From NCBI GenBank assembly GCA_947459425.1, contig CANHDJ010000003.1:62001-126000 (forward strand): a stretch of DNA of 64,000 nt, written 5' to 3'. This document shows, piece by piece, positions 8,853 through 17,310 of the stretch. Position numbers and translations under genes: made by a program. The stretch's first letter is position 1; each line of letters begins with the position of its first letter. The notes under the pieces are model-generated. The model did not search any database and was not told where the DNA came from. It worked only from the letters and a program-made list of their open reading frames with translations. This stretch comes from Ignavibacteria bacterium (GTDB taxonomy: Bacteria; Bacteroidota; Ignavibacteria; Kapaibacteriales; UBA4661).

Positions 8853-11006
8853 TTATTTTGGCAGCGTGAACCAGAAGGTCGAACCCACATTGATTTGGCT
8901 CTCTACACCCATAACGCCATTATGTTTTTCAACAATTTCTTTGATGAAAGCAAGTCCCAATCCCGTGCCGATGTGTTGGCGTACCCGCTCATCATCGGTG
9001 GCACGGAAGAACTTCGTAAAGAGTTTTTCTTTTGCTGATTCGGAAATGCCATATCCTTGGTCTTGAACGCTCACACGCATTTCTGTTGCGCCTTCCTGAA
9101 CTTCAATATGGACGGTTTTACCAGGGTCGGAATATTTGACGGCGTTAGTGAACAGATTCAAAAAGACTTGCCCAATCAAATCAGGGTCGCCAACGATAGG
9201 CGTTGTCGAAAGCGGGCTTTCAACGTTGACGGTCATTTGCTTTGCCTCGGCAAGTGGCATATTAACGCGAACCACACCGTCAACAACCTCGTGAATACGG
9301 AATGGAATCTTCCGCAAGTCCGTCCGCCCTGATTCAATACGATTGATGTCGAGGAACTTCGTAATGACACCATTCAAACGGTCGGCTTCTGAGGTAATAA
9401 TGGAAGCAAATTCTTTTGTCTCATCCTCCTCTAAACCCTTGCCAATCAAATCACTAAAGCCACGAATCGTATTGAGCGGAGAGCGTAATTCGTGGGCAAC
9501 AATCGAAACCAACTCTGTTTTCATACGGTCAACAGCAACTTCGCGGGTAACGTCGCGTAATACCCCCATAATCGCGGTGAGCGTGTTATCGCTCATTACG
9601 CGCACAAATGTACCTTTGACAACTGTTTCATTTGCTTCACCAACCAGTTGTAGTGTAAATTGAACAGGAATATGCGTTTCTTCGCCCGTAAAAGCGTCCA
9701 TGATGGTCTTTTTCATTTCGTAATCCGGTATCGCGTCCAAGAAGGAACGTCCTTCCGCATTAGCCGTATCCACTCCAAACCAATGGGCAAATACATCATT
9801 CATCACGAAAATTGCACGATTTGGCTCGATCACAATAAAACCATCACTGGCTTGCCGCACAACGCTTTCGAGTTTGTTTCTTGTGCCAACAATTTTATTC
9901 AAGTTCATTTGCTCATACCGCGCCAACTCCCCCGCAACACGGTTGTTTCCACGAAAGAGAATACCAAATTCATCATTGCGCGATTCATCCAAACGGTAGT
10001 CAAAATCCTGTTCCGCAATGCGGTCAGATGCCTCCAGGAGTTGATTGATTGGGCGACTTAACTGACGCGCAACAGCAAAGCTAATCACAATAGCCGCCGT
10101 CCCAACCGCCACCAATGCAAACAAGACACTTTTGCGCATCTCATTCACGGAACGATAGACAAACGAAGCCGGCTGTTCAATTACCAATGCAGACTGAATT
10201 TCGGGAATGGAAATGTACGTTCCGACCATTTGTTCGCCACCCAAACCGACGTATTCTTTCGACGCAACAGCATCGCGGTTGAAGGAGACTTGATTGACAT
10301 TTTTAACCTCTTTGAAAATCCCTTTGCCAAGCAGTGTTGATTGTTTCCGCAAAGCAACCGTATCGTAGGAAGCCAATAGGCGTAGAGAATCATCAACGAT
10401 ATACATACGGTCTTGTTTGCCGGAAAATGATTCTTGGGAAGCGCGAGTAATAAAGGCGGAAAGCTCCTCGCCATCCAAAGCACACGCCAGAATCCCTCGT
10501 GTTCCGTCTCCACGCACGTAACCCATCGCAATCGGAATAATCGGAGCCTGCCCTTCGGCAATGCGTGTTGAATGCCAGCGAATAACCTTATCAGGAACAG
10601 CACGAATAGAGTCAACAAGCGCTGCTGGAAGTGGGCGCGGGAGATTGTTTTCGGAGGTCGTTGCAAAAGCATCCACGAAATTTCCTTCGACATCATACAC
10701 CCCCAACGCTGTTACGCTAGTATTCCGTTGCAATGCCGAAGAAATAAAGCTATATGCGGTTTGGCTGGTCAATTCAGGATTTGCCAAGACCTCACGTGCT
10801 TCCAGCAGCAAAATAGCGGTATTACGATTTTTTTCTTCTAAGCGTGACTTTACGTCGTGTGCAACAACATCGTAGAAGCTACGGGCATTTTGGCTCAATT
10901 CGTCCAAACTAATAGACGAGAGCCAGTACCCAATAATACCTACCGACACCAGAGCCGTAGCACTGAGGATAAGCGCAAATTTTGTCGCAAAATTAAAACC
11001 TCTCAT
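8853..11006 (-). CDS. Membrane sensor histidine kinase (extracytoplasmic sensor, HAMP, PAS, HisKA, HATPase)
   Basis: A 717-residue kinase. It has TM1 at about residues 8-28, an extracytoplasmic domain of ~250 residues (dCache-like by size and position), and TM2 near 285-310. A HAMP linker (RQLSRPINQLLEASDRI) and a PAS domain (about 370-480) follow. The HisKA box SIVAHELRSPLNTIRG has its phospho-accepting His near residue 502. The ATPase domain has N-box NLFTNAVKYS, G1 QGYGIS and G2 GTGLGLAF. There is no receiver domain and no adjacent response regulator, so its partner is elsewhere. The signal sensed is unknown. Confidence 0.92.
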   Translation of the reverse strand: MRGFNFATKFALILSATALVSVGIIGYWLSSISLDELSQNARSFYDVVAHDVKSRLEEKNRNTAILLLEAREVLANPELTSQTAYSFISSALQRNTSVTALGVYDVEGNFVDAFATTSENNLPRPLPAALVDSIRAVPDKVIRWHSTRIAEGQAPIIPIAMGYVRGDGTRGILACALDGEELSAFITRASQESFSGKQDRMYIVDDSLRLLASYDTVALRKQSTLLGKGIFKEVKNVNQVSFNRDAVASKEYVGLGGEQMVGTYISIPEIQSALVIEQPASFVYRSVNEMRKSVLFALVAVGTAAIVISFAVARQLSRPINQLLEASDRIAEQDFDYRLDESRNDEFGILFRGNNRVAGELARYEQMNLNKIVGTRNKLESVVRQASDGFIVIEPNRAIFVMNDVFAHWFGVDTANAEGRSFLDAIPDYEMKKTIMDAFTGEETHIPVQFTLQLVGEANETVVKGTFVRVMSDNTLTAIMGVLRDVTREVAVDRMKTELVSIVAHELRSPLNTIRGFSDLIGKGLEEDETKEFASIITSEADRLNGVITKFLDINRIESGRTDLRKIPFRIHEVVDGVVRVNMPLAEAKQMTVNVESPLSTTPIVGDPDLIGQVFLNLFTNAVKYSDPGKTVHIEVQEGATEMRVSVQDQGYGISESAKEKLFTKFFRATDDERVRQHIGTGLGLAFIKEIVEKHNGVMGVESQINVGSTFWFTLPK

Positions 11007-11346
11007 TGCATTTGTCTCAGAACGACCATTGTGGTCTTAAACCGTAGAAGAAACCTCTGCTCTCCGGCATTGTCAGCGCTGAACTGCCCTTAGAAGCAAG
11101 AAAGGAGGATGAAGGGATGAGATAACTATTCAGGTATCACGGAACTTTTACTCATTCGCCCCCTTTATCAAGGGGGTAAATACGATAGCGTTCTGTGTAT
11201 CCGACCAATTATGAAATGGATTGCTATGCCCGTTTATGAAGCCTTCCAGAACTGCAAATATTCATTTTTCCTACCAACTAACCAAAAAAATATCGTTGAA
11301 GAGTGTGAAAGGTGGAAATGAAACGCGAAGAAGGCACAAATTTTGT
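11007..11346. other. Gene-free stretch with one short hairpin
   Basis: This 340-bp gap lies upstream of the histidine kinase gene and downstream of the TolC-like gene, both on the minus strand. The only clear structure is a perfect 7-bp stem with a 4-nt loop (CCCCCTT/AAGGGGG, 11159-11176) without a T run on either side. It should contain the promoter of the kinase gene, but no TAnnTTTG box was found. Confidence 0.45.
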
Positions 11347-12759
11347 TTATTGCGCCAGCCGCACAATCTCTCCGATTGCCCACTGATACACCACCCAAGC
11401 ACGGTGATAGTCCGCCCGCGCCGATACGACACGAATACGCGCCTCAGCAGCAGCACGTTCCCGCAGATTCACGATAAGCAGTGAAGTCTCCCCAGCAAAA
11501 AACCGCCGACGCTCTCCTTCCTCCATTTGCTGTGCGTAGCGTGACTCTTTTTCCGCCGCTTCGTAGCGCTCTAATGTGCGCTGCAATGCCGAAACAGCGT
11601 TATCAATGTCGGCATTGATAAACCGCGAAGTCTGGGCAATTTGCAATCGCGTCCGTTCCAGCGAAATGCTGAATAATTCGGCTTGTGCATTGGCGGTACG
11701 GAAGAAAACAGGCATAGCAAAATCAAAGCCAAGTTTGACATTATCCGCCGAGGCGCGGTCGGGATAATAGAGCCATTGCGTCTTGGCTTCGATAAATGGC
11801 TTCTGGCTTTCGCGGGCAAGATTGAGGTCAAGCGTCGTGCTTTGTTGGTTAAAGTCCAAACGCTGCATTTCCGGGCGCATTGTTAGTGCGCGGTCGCGGT
11901 CGGTACGGGCTTGGAGAGAGTCCAAATTTGGCAGCACAGGGAGGCGCTGTGGCGGCTGCACCAAAGCACGTGGCAATCCCGTTTCCGCCCATAAAAACAC
12001 CGACGCATCAATGCTGGTCTGCTCTACGCTTCGGCGGGCGCGAAAAACATCCCCACGACGGCGCTCTACTTCTTGCAATGCTTCAATGCTATCCAATGCA
12101 GCTACCTCGCCACGACGCGCACGGGCAGCGATAAAATCTGCTCGTTGAAGGGCAATCGTCAAGACATTTTCGGCAATCTTTAACTGTTCACCTGCTTCCG
12201 ACCACGACCAATACTGAATCGCTGCCGAGCGCAAGAGGTTGTTTTGCTCAAATCGGCGATTAGCATCTGCCAAAAGCGGGCGAATACGCGCTTTTTCAAA
12301 CGTTGTCCGTCGGCGATCGGTGTTCACACCGCTCCAAAGCGGCAAGGAAACGCCTGCCGTTATCTGCCCGCCAAGCCCCGTCCGCTCTTCGGGATTCATA
12401 CTCGAACCGATTGCACGGTCGAAACCCGCAAAAACTTTGGGTCCAAACAAGGTATTGAGCGGCATCTCAACATTTGCCGAAAAATTGTTAATACGGTCGG
12501 GCGTGGACTGAGAAGCCTCGTATTTTAGGTCATAATGGCTGCGAAGCATGGGGTCGAAACTGCCTAAAGCGCTCTGCATCTCGGCATCGGCGATATTGCG
12601 CTCAAATGCTGCCGATTGCAGCGCCGGATGCGTAGCAAGAATTTGCTGTAAAAACTGCTTGAGACTAAGCGTGTCAAGGCTTTGCGCACGTGTGGGTATG
12701 GCAGCGCAAATGCCGATAATGACAAAATAACGGAAGAAACAAAACGAGTGTTTGAGCAT
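11347..12759 (-). CDS. TolC-family outer-membrane efflux/secretion channel
   Basis: About 470 residues from the ATG at 12759, which gives the signal peptide MLKHSFCFFRYFVIIGICAA ending ...TRAQ. An ATG at 12777 is an alternative. The open frame runs further upstream but would overlap the HlyD-like gene and has no signal-like character. The mature protein has two long coiled-coil halves rich in Arg, Glu and Ala (for example RADFIAARARRGEVAALDS), as in TolC alpha-barrel monomers, with short beta segments between. It follows the membrane-fusion-protein gene by 112 bp on the same strand, so the two probably form an envelope-spanning exporter. Confidence 0.85.
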   Translation of the reverse strand: MLKHSFCFFRYFVIIGICAAIPTRAQSLDTLSLKQFLQQILATHPALQSAAFERNIADAEMQSALGSFDPMLRSHYDLKYEASQSTPDRINNFSANVEMPLNTLFGPKVFAGFDRAIGSSMNPEERTGLGGQITAGVSLPLWSGVNTDRRRTTFEKARIRPLLADANRRFEQNNLLRSAAIQYWSWSEAGEQLKIAENVLTIALQRADFIAARARRGEVAALDSIEALQEVERRRGDVFRARRSVEQTSIDASVFLWAETGLPRALVQPPQRLPVLPNLDSLQARTDRDRALTMRPEMQRLDFNQQSTTLDLNLARESQKPFIEAKTQWLYYPDRASADNVKLGFDFAMPVFFRTANAQAELFSISLERTRLQIAQTSRFINADIDNAVSALQRTLERYEAAEKESRYAQQMEEGERRRFFAGETSLLIVNLRERAAAEARIRVVSARADYHRAWVVYQWAIGEIVRLAQ

Positions 12760-12871
12760 AGAAACTATCAATGTCATGGCATTTACGAAACTTGCAAAAA
12801 CGAAGAGCGAACTCTGTTCGCACTCCTGTTGGACGACGTTTGATGGGGTGGTGCGACGTTTTTCGTCAAAC

Positions 12872-14284
12872 TTATTTCTTTTTCTCACCTTTATCGCTCT
12901 TGCCCCCAGCAGCGACTTTATGCGGCAAGACTGGCGGGAAGCCGTTGAGTTGTCGCCAAATCTCGAAGCCGATAGGTACTTCATTGAGCATAATCCATGA
13001 ATTTGTTGGTGTGCCTTGGCGAAGGTATTGCGAGGACGGCCATTTGCCTTGTTTTTGCGTGGAATCCGGTACAATCAACACGCGGTAGTAGCCGCTTCCA
13101 TCATCAACGGCATCCACCACCGCCACACGCCCACCAAAGGTATTGAACGTGAAATTATCCCAGCCCGGATTGAAAACGAATGCCGGAAAACCAGAAAACT
13201 GCACCCGCACCGGACGACCAACATCCACAATCGCTGCATCACGGCTGCTGATAAAGGCTTCGACGGCTTGGTCTTGCGCTCCGGCAGTCGGCACAAGCAT
13301 CGCCAGCATTTCACCTTCTTTGACGGTCTGCCCAGCGCCAACTTCGGCAATCCGCACCAAATAGCCGCTAATCGGAGCCGTAATCACACTCGCACCGCCA
13401 CGCTGTCGTGCATTAGCGACGCGGAGTTCAATTTCGGCAATAAGCGCATCGGCTTGCTGGATAACTCTATTTTCCTCATTTTTTGCCGCTTCCACATCGC
13501 GCTTTGCTGATTCCAAAACGGTTTCCGAGCGGATAGAATCGGCTTGTGATTTTTGGAGGTTCAACAGCGCCGTTTCCATTTCGCGCTGCGAAGCAAGCCC
13601 TTCTTTGGTAAGATCTTCTGCCCGTTTGTAACGAATGCGCGAGGTCTGAATTTCTATCAGAGCATTCGCCAAGGCTGCTTTTCCTGCCAGTTCGCGCTGT
13701 TCGGCTTGAATAGTGCGCTGGCGGGCTGTTTGCACTGCCATATCTTGAGCAGAAACAGTACGCTCTCGCACCCGTTCAATTTTTTCCATGAAATCGCTAT
13801 CCATGAAATTCACATTCAGGTCTTGCAGAATAGCAATCGTATCGCCCGCTTTGACCGCCATGCCTTCATTCACAAACCACCGCACAATGCGCCCTGTAAT
13901 TTGCGCATCAATCGTCTGCGGGCGCACACCCGGCACAAACGACGTGATTTTGCCGCTTCCAGTGATATTTTGTTGCCAAGGAACAAAAATGAGAAAAAGA
14001 ATCATCAACGCAATAATACCGAGTATCACTAGCGAAGTTCGCTGCAACCAACGCGGTGTTCGTGCGCGTTCCAGCGAATGGATTTCCGTAAGGATTTCAA
14101 CCCTATCCGGTGAAAATATGCTGTATATGCGATCTAAGTGGCGAGAAGGAATATCAGCGCTCGGAAGTGGCGATACGACACTGGGAACGATGGTTGCCGC
14201 CCCTTCCAGCGCCTTCGGATGCGCCGATGGTGATTGCCCATTAGCAACAATCATTTCAGGGGAAGGTGTTTTAACGTTGCTCAT
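12872..14284 (-). CDS. HlyD-family membrane fusion protein
   Basis: About 470 residues from the ATG at 14284; a TTG at 14302 would add six residues. An N-terminal cytoplasmic stretch of ~80 residues is followed by one transmembrane helix (LVILGIIALMILFLIFV). Next come a lipoyl/barrel-sandwich half (GRIVRWFVNEGMAVKAGDTI), a long coiled-coil hairpin, the second lipoyl half (ITAPISGYLVRIAEVGAGQT) and a C-terminal beta-barrel. This is the adaptor linking an inner-membrane pump to the TolC-like channel encoded downstream. No ABC or RND pump gene is adjacent, and the long Pro/Ser-rich cytoplasmic N-terminus is unusual for HlyD itself. Confidence 0.85.
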   Translation of the reverse strand: MSNVKTPSPEMIVANGQSPSAHPKALEGAATIVPSVVSPLPSADIPSRHLDRIYSIFSPDRVEILTEIHSLERARTPRWLQRTSLVILGIIALMILFLIFVPWQQNITGSGKITSFVPGVRPQTIDAQITGRIVRWFVNEGMAVKAGDTIAILQDLNVNFMDSDFMEKIERVRERTVSAQDMAVQTARQRTIQAEQRELAGKAALANALIEIQTSRIRYKRAEDLTKEGLASQREMETALLNLQKSQADSIRSETVLESAKRDVEAAKNEENRVIQQADALIAEIELRVANARQRGGASVITAPISGYLVRIAEVGAGQTVKEGEMLAMLVPTAGAQDQAVEAFISSRDAAIVDVGRPVRVQFSGFPAFVFNPGWDNFTFNTFGGRVAVVDAVDDGSGYYRVLIVPDSTQKQGKWPSSQYLRQGTPTNSWIMLNEVPIGFEIWRQLNGFPPVLPHKVAAGGKSDKGEKKK

Positions 14285-14407
14285 AAAGTTTGGCAAGAAC
14301 AAAAATATTCAACAAAGCGCACTGCTTGGTATAGCTTGTTTGGTGGTACGTTTACTCATCTCATTTGACGAATAGACCGCTCAAACATTGTACCCTCACG
14401 TGCCGAT

Positions 14408-16219
14408 TTAATGCCGCAAAGCATTTTTAACTGCTTGATTCTGAAAAACATAGCCGCCCGTGATTTTTCGGCGAAAGCCCCTCGCATTGGTATTGGGAAA
14501 CACGCCAATTCGCCGTACTTCCAGCAAATCTTCATGCAAAAAAGCCGAGCCGGAATCCGAGGCAATACCGAATTGATAACCGGAGTCACCAACAAGGCGC
14601 TTCACTTCTGGATTTAGTGAACCGTAAGGATAGCAAAAACTCATCACGGCTTGTCCCAAGCGGTCTTCCAGAATATGTTTGGATGTACTGATTTCTGCTT
14701 GTGCTTGCAAAAGGTCAAGCGAAGCAAGGCGCGGATGCGTCATCGAATGCGAGCCGAAATCAATGCCGTAACGCTGCATCTCCTGTATTTGTGCGATATT
14801 CAAGAGTGGCAGACGCTCTGCGCCCGGAATACCTTTGTCCCAATCATTATGCGTCATACCAGCAACAAGGAAAATCGTTGCCGTGAAGCCATAACGCTGC
14901 AATATCGGAAAAAGCAACGAATAATTATCCTCATAGCCATCATCAAATGTGAGCAATATGGGCTTCCAATCAGGATTAAAGCGCTCTCCCAGTGTTGGCA
15001 ATGCTGCTAAATCGTTCACCGTCAGCGTCGTGAAGCCGCCACGTTTCAATATCTGCAAATGCTCCTCGAACTGGGATTCCGTCACCCAAATCGGCAGAGA
15101 ACCGCCTTCCGCCTTGTTCCGCACGATGCGGTGATAGGTCAGTATTGGCACTTCGTAACGGCGTTTTTCCGACCATGTGCGTTGGTAGATAGCATCCATG
15201 CGGTGCAGAAGGCGTTCGATGCTAAATTCCTCTGCGGTGCGATTTTTTAATTGCTGTGCCGCACGTGGTTCTTTGGATGCAACAAGATGTAAAGCATCTT
15301 CCACACTCTTTCGGCAAAAATCACCATGAAAATCTTGTTTTGCCGCAATATCACCAAAATTCGTGAAAAGCGCATCAGCAAAGGTTTCCGGCGTAAGAAG
15401 CCCATGCAAACGGGCTTCCCCGACAGCAATCGTCGGCTTTTCGAGCAATAGTGCTTCAATCGCCGAGCGTCCCGCGCCAATGACCACATCCGAAGCCGCT
15501 AAATAATCCGGCGCATTGCTCACAAAGCCAGTAAATTCGACTTTCGGGCGAAAATGGTCGAAGCGGGTGGGAATACCATTTTTGTCACCGCCGACGACGC
15601 GCAAATGAACATTATCGCCCAGAAGCGGTATGAGTTCTTGCACGATGCGGTATGCTAATTCACCTTTTTCTTTGGAAAGTCGCCCCAGCAAGGTAATAAG
15701 CGGTTTTTCTGTGCGAAGCGCATCGGCACTGCTCTTGTTGACTATCGGCTCGGCAACGCCGTTGCGCAAAACCTCCACCATGCTTGATTGTACGCCAAGT
15801 TCTGCAACAAGATTCTCACGAATTGCCTCGCAAATTGGCAATATTTTATCGCCAAAAGCATGAAACACTTTACGCGAAAAATGTATCGGCTGCCGCCCAT
15901 GAACCGTCGTAATAAGCGGTACATTGCACCACCACGCGGCAAAATACGCGCACCAACCAGCAGCCCGCGAATGGGCGTGAATGGCGTGAATACGATGTTC
16001 CCGCACGAGTCGAATCATTTCCCGAATATTGCGTATGCGCTGGGGAAGACGACGTTTATTGAAAGGAATCGGTGTAAATGCAGCCTTTGTGGGCAAGGTG
16101 AGCGTATCCGACACAATCACAATGCGATACCCCAAGCCAATCAGTTTGTCGGCGAGCGTTGTTGCAAATGCCTCCGCACCAGTTACTTCGAGTTGAGACA
16201 ATGCCATGAGAATATTCAT
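14408..16219 (-). CDS. Fusion of GT4 glycosyltransferase and NodB-type polysaccharide deacetylase
   Basis: A 603-residue two-domain protein. Residues ~1-350 are a GT-B glycosyltransferase: N-terminal MNILMALSQLEVTGAEAF, IHAHSRAAGW, and LLGRLSKEKGE at the start of the donor-binding half. From ~370 a carbohydrate esterase 4 domain begins (VPILTYHRIV). It has the NodB motif 1 LTFDDGYEDN near residue 425, motif 2 SHSMTHP near 491, and a Tyr-containing motif 3 (CYPYGS). Both catalytic halves look intact. The fusion suggests one enzyme that transfers a sugar and deacetylates an N-acetyl group on the same exopolysaccharide or lipid-linked glycan. No signal peptide is seen, so it is cytoplasmic or peripheral. 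Confidence 0.85.
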   Translation of the reverse strand: MNILMALSQLEVTGAEAFATTLADKLIGLGYRIVIVSDTLTLPTKAAFTPIPFNKRRLPQRIRNIREMIRLVREHRIHAIHAHSRAAGWCAYFAAWWCNVPLITTVHGRQPIHFSRKVFHAFGDKILPICEAIRENLVAELGVQSSMVEVLRNGVAEPIVNKSSADALRTEKPLITLLGRLSKEKGELAYRIVQELIPLLGDNVHLRVVGGDKNGIPTRFDHFRPKVEFTGFVSNAPDYLAASDVVIGAGRSAIEALLLEKPTIAVGEARLHGLLTPETFADALFTNFGDIAAKQDFHGDFCRKSVEDALHLVASKEPRAAQQLKNRTAEEFSIERLLHRMDAIYQRTWSEKRRYEVPILTYHRIVRNKAEGGSLPIWVTESQFEEHLQILKRGGFTTLTVNDLAALPTLGERFNPDWKPILLTFDDGYEDNYSLLFPILQRYGFTATIFLVAGMTHNDWDKGIPGAERLPLLNIAQIQEMQRYGIDFGSHSMTHPRLASLDLLQAQAEISTSKHILEDRLGQAVMSFCYPYGSLNPEVKRLVGDSGYQFGIASDSGSAFLHEDLLEVRRIGVFPNTNARGFRRKITGGYVFQNQAVKNALRH

Positions 16220-16242
16220 GCTGTGCGGGAAAAAGTCAAAAA

Positions 16243-17310
16243 TTATTGTTTCTTCAACGTGCCGTCCGCTCCGATAATAAGCGGTGTTGCGGGAAAATCT
16301 TCTCTCGTGAGGTCGCGCACAAGCGTGATTGCTTGCTTTTCAGCATCATAAACCGGAATGCCCGGTGCAAGTTGCACAACGGGAATAATTTTTCCACCAA
16401 GAAACTTGCCGGAAGTCTCATCAATACTTGCTTCCAAGACACACGTAACGCCGCTTACGCCTTTAACGTTAATATTGCCGTAGGTGAGAAAATTTCCCAG
16501 CGAGTAGGCAATAAGGCGGTCTTGGTAGAGTTCCATCGCACGAAGAACGTGCGGTCCATGCCCAATTACCATATCAGCACCTGCATCAATAGCGGCGTGA
16601 GCGAAGCGCACGAGATTTCCGCGATTTTCACCATAAAACATTTCGGTTCTGTCTTTGACGTGCATCGCATTTTTGCCTTCCGCGCCGCCGTGAAACGATA
16701 CCAACACACGGTCGAAGCGCTTTTTGACATCGCGTATGACGCTTTGCGTTGTGGCAATATCGGAGATATTGTAGGACGTTTCCGAAAAACCGAAGGCGAC
16801 AATCGCACAGCGTTTATTTTTGACCGTAAGTTCGGCAAAACCCTTTTTGGGTGCGGGTTGTATGCCTTGCTCACGAATGGTTTGTTTGGTTAATTCGGCG
16901 GCTTGTGCGCCGTAATCGTCGGCATGGTTGTTGTCAACGCTCATCACCGTAAAACCAAGATTTTTCAGTGTGGGCGCAAGCGTAAGCGGTACGCCAAATT
17001 CAAAGCAAACGCCCTTTTTGCGGGATGCTTCGGCACATTTTTGTGGTTTCATTCCTTCGCGGACAAAGGCAGCTTCAAAATTGCCGAATGTAATGTCTGC
17101 GCCACGCAGATACGCGCCAATCGAATCCACAAAGATTTGCCCTTGCTGTGGCGGAATGAATGTCTGTGGTGTCAAGGAGCCAAGCAGAACGTCGCCGACA
17201 GCCTTGATGCGAATTTGTGCGGTCAAAGGCAAAAAAGTACAAAGAAGAAGAGTTAGTGCGCTCAGGGTACGTTTTGTCATAATGTGTTGAAATTGAGGTG
17301 ATGAATTCAT
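16243..17310 (-). CDS. CapA-family (PgsA-like) metallophosphatase-fold protein, secreted
   Basis: About 355 residues. After an N-terminal signal-like segment (MTKRTLSALTLLLCTFLPL) come the CapA motifs: VGDVLLGS, the Asn-Asn-His of SVDNNHADDYG, SFHGGAEG and IGHGPHVLRAMELY. CapA proteins are tied to poly-gamma-glutamate capsule synthesis and other surface-polymer functions, with a calcineurin-like fold. The start at 17310 overlaps the kinase stop as ATGA, which favours translational coupling; the ATG at 17280 would give a cleaner signal peptide. Its place beside the glycosyltransferase-deacetylase gene supports a role in the surface polymer. Confidence 0.82.
   Translation of the reverse strand: MNSSPQFQHIMTKRTLSALTLLLCTFLPLTAQIRIKAVGDVLLGSLTPQTFIPPQQGQIFVDSIGAYLRGADITFGNFEAAFVREGMKPQKCAEASRKKGVCFEFGVPLTLAPTLKNLGFTVMSVDNNHADDYGAQAAELTKQTIREQGIQPAPKKGFAELTVKNKRCAIVAFGFSETSYNISDIATTQSVIRDVKKRFDRVLVSFHGGAEGKNAMHVKDRTEMFYGENRGNLVRFAHAAIDAGADMVIGHGPHVLRAMELYQDRLIAYSLGNFLTYGNINVKGVSGVTCVLEASIDETSGKFLGGKIIPVVQLAPGIPVYDAEKQAITLVRDLTREDFPATPLIIGADGTLKKQ

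Noticed and set aside
12760-13074. N-terminal extension of the TolC-like protein from 13074
   Set aside because: It would overlap the HlyD gene and has no hydrophobic or conserved character; a proper signal peptide starts at 12759.
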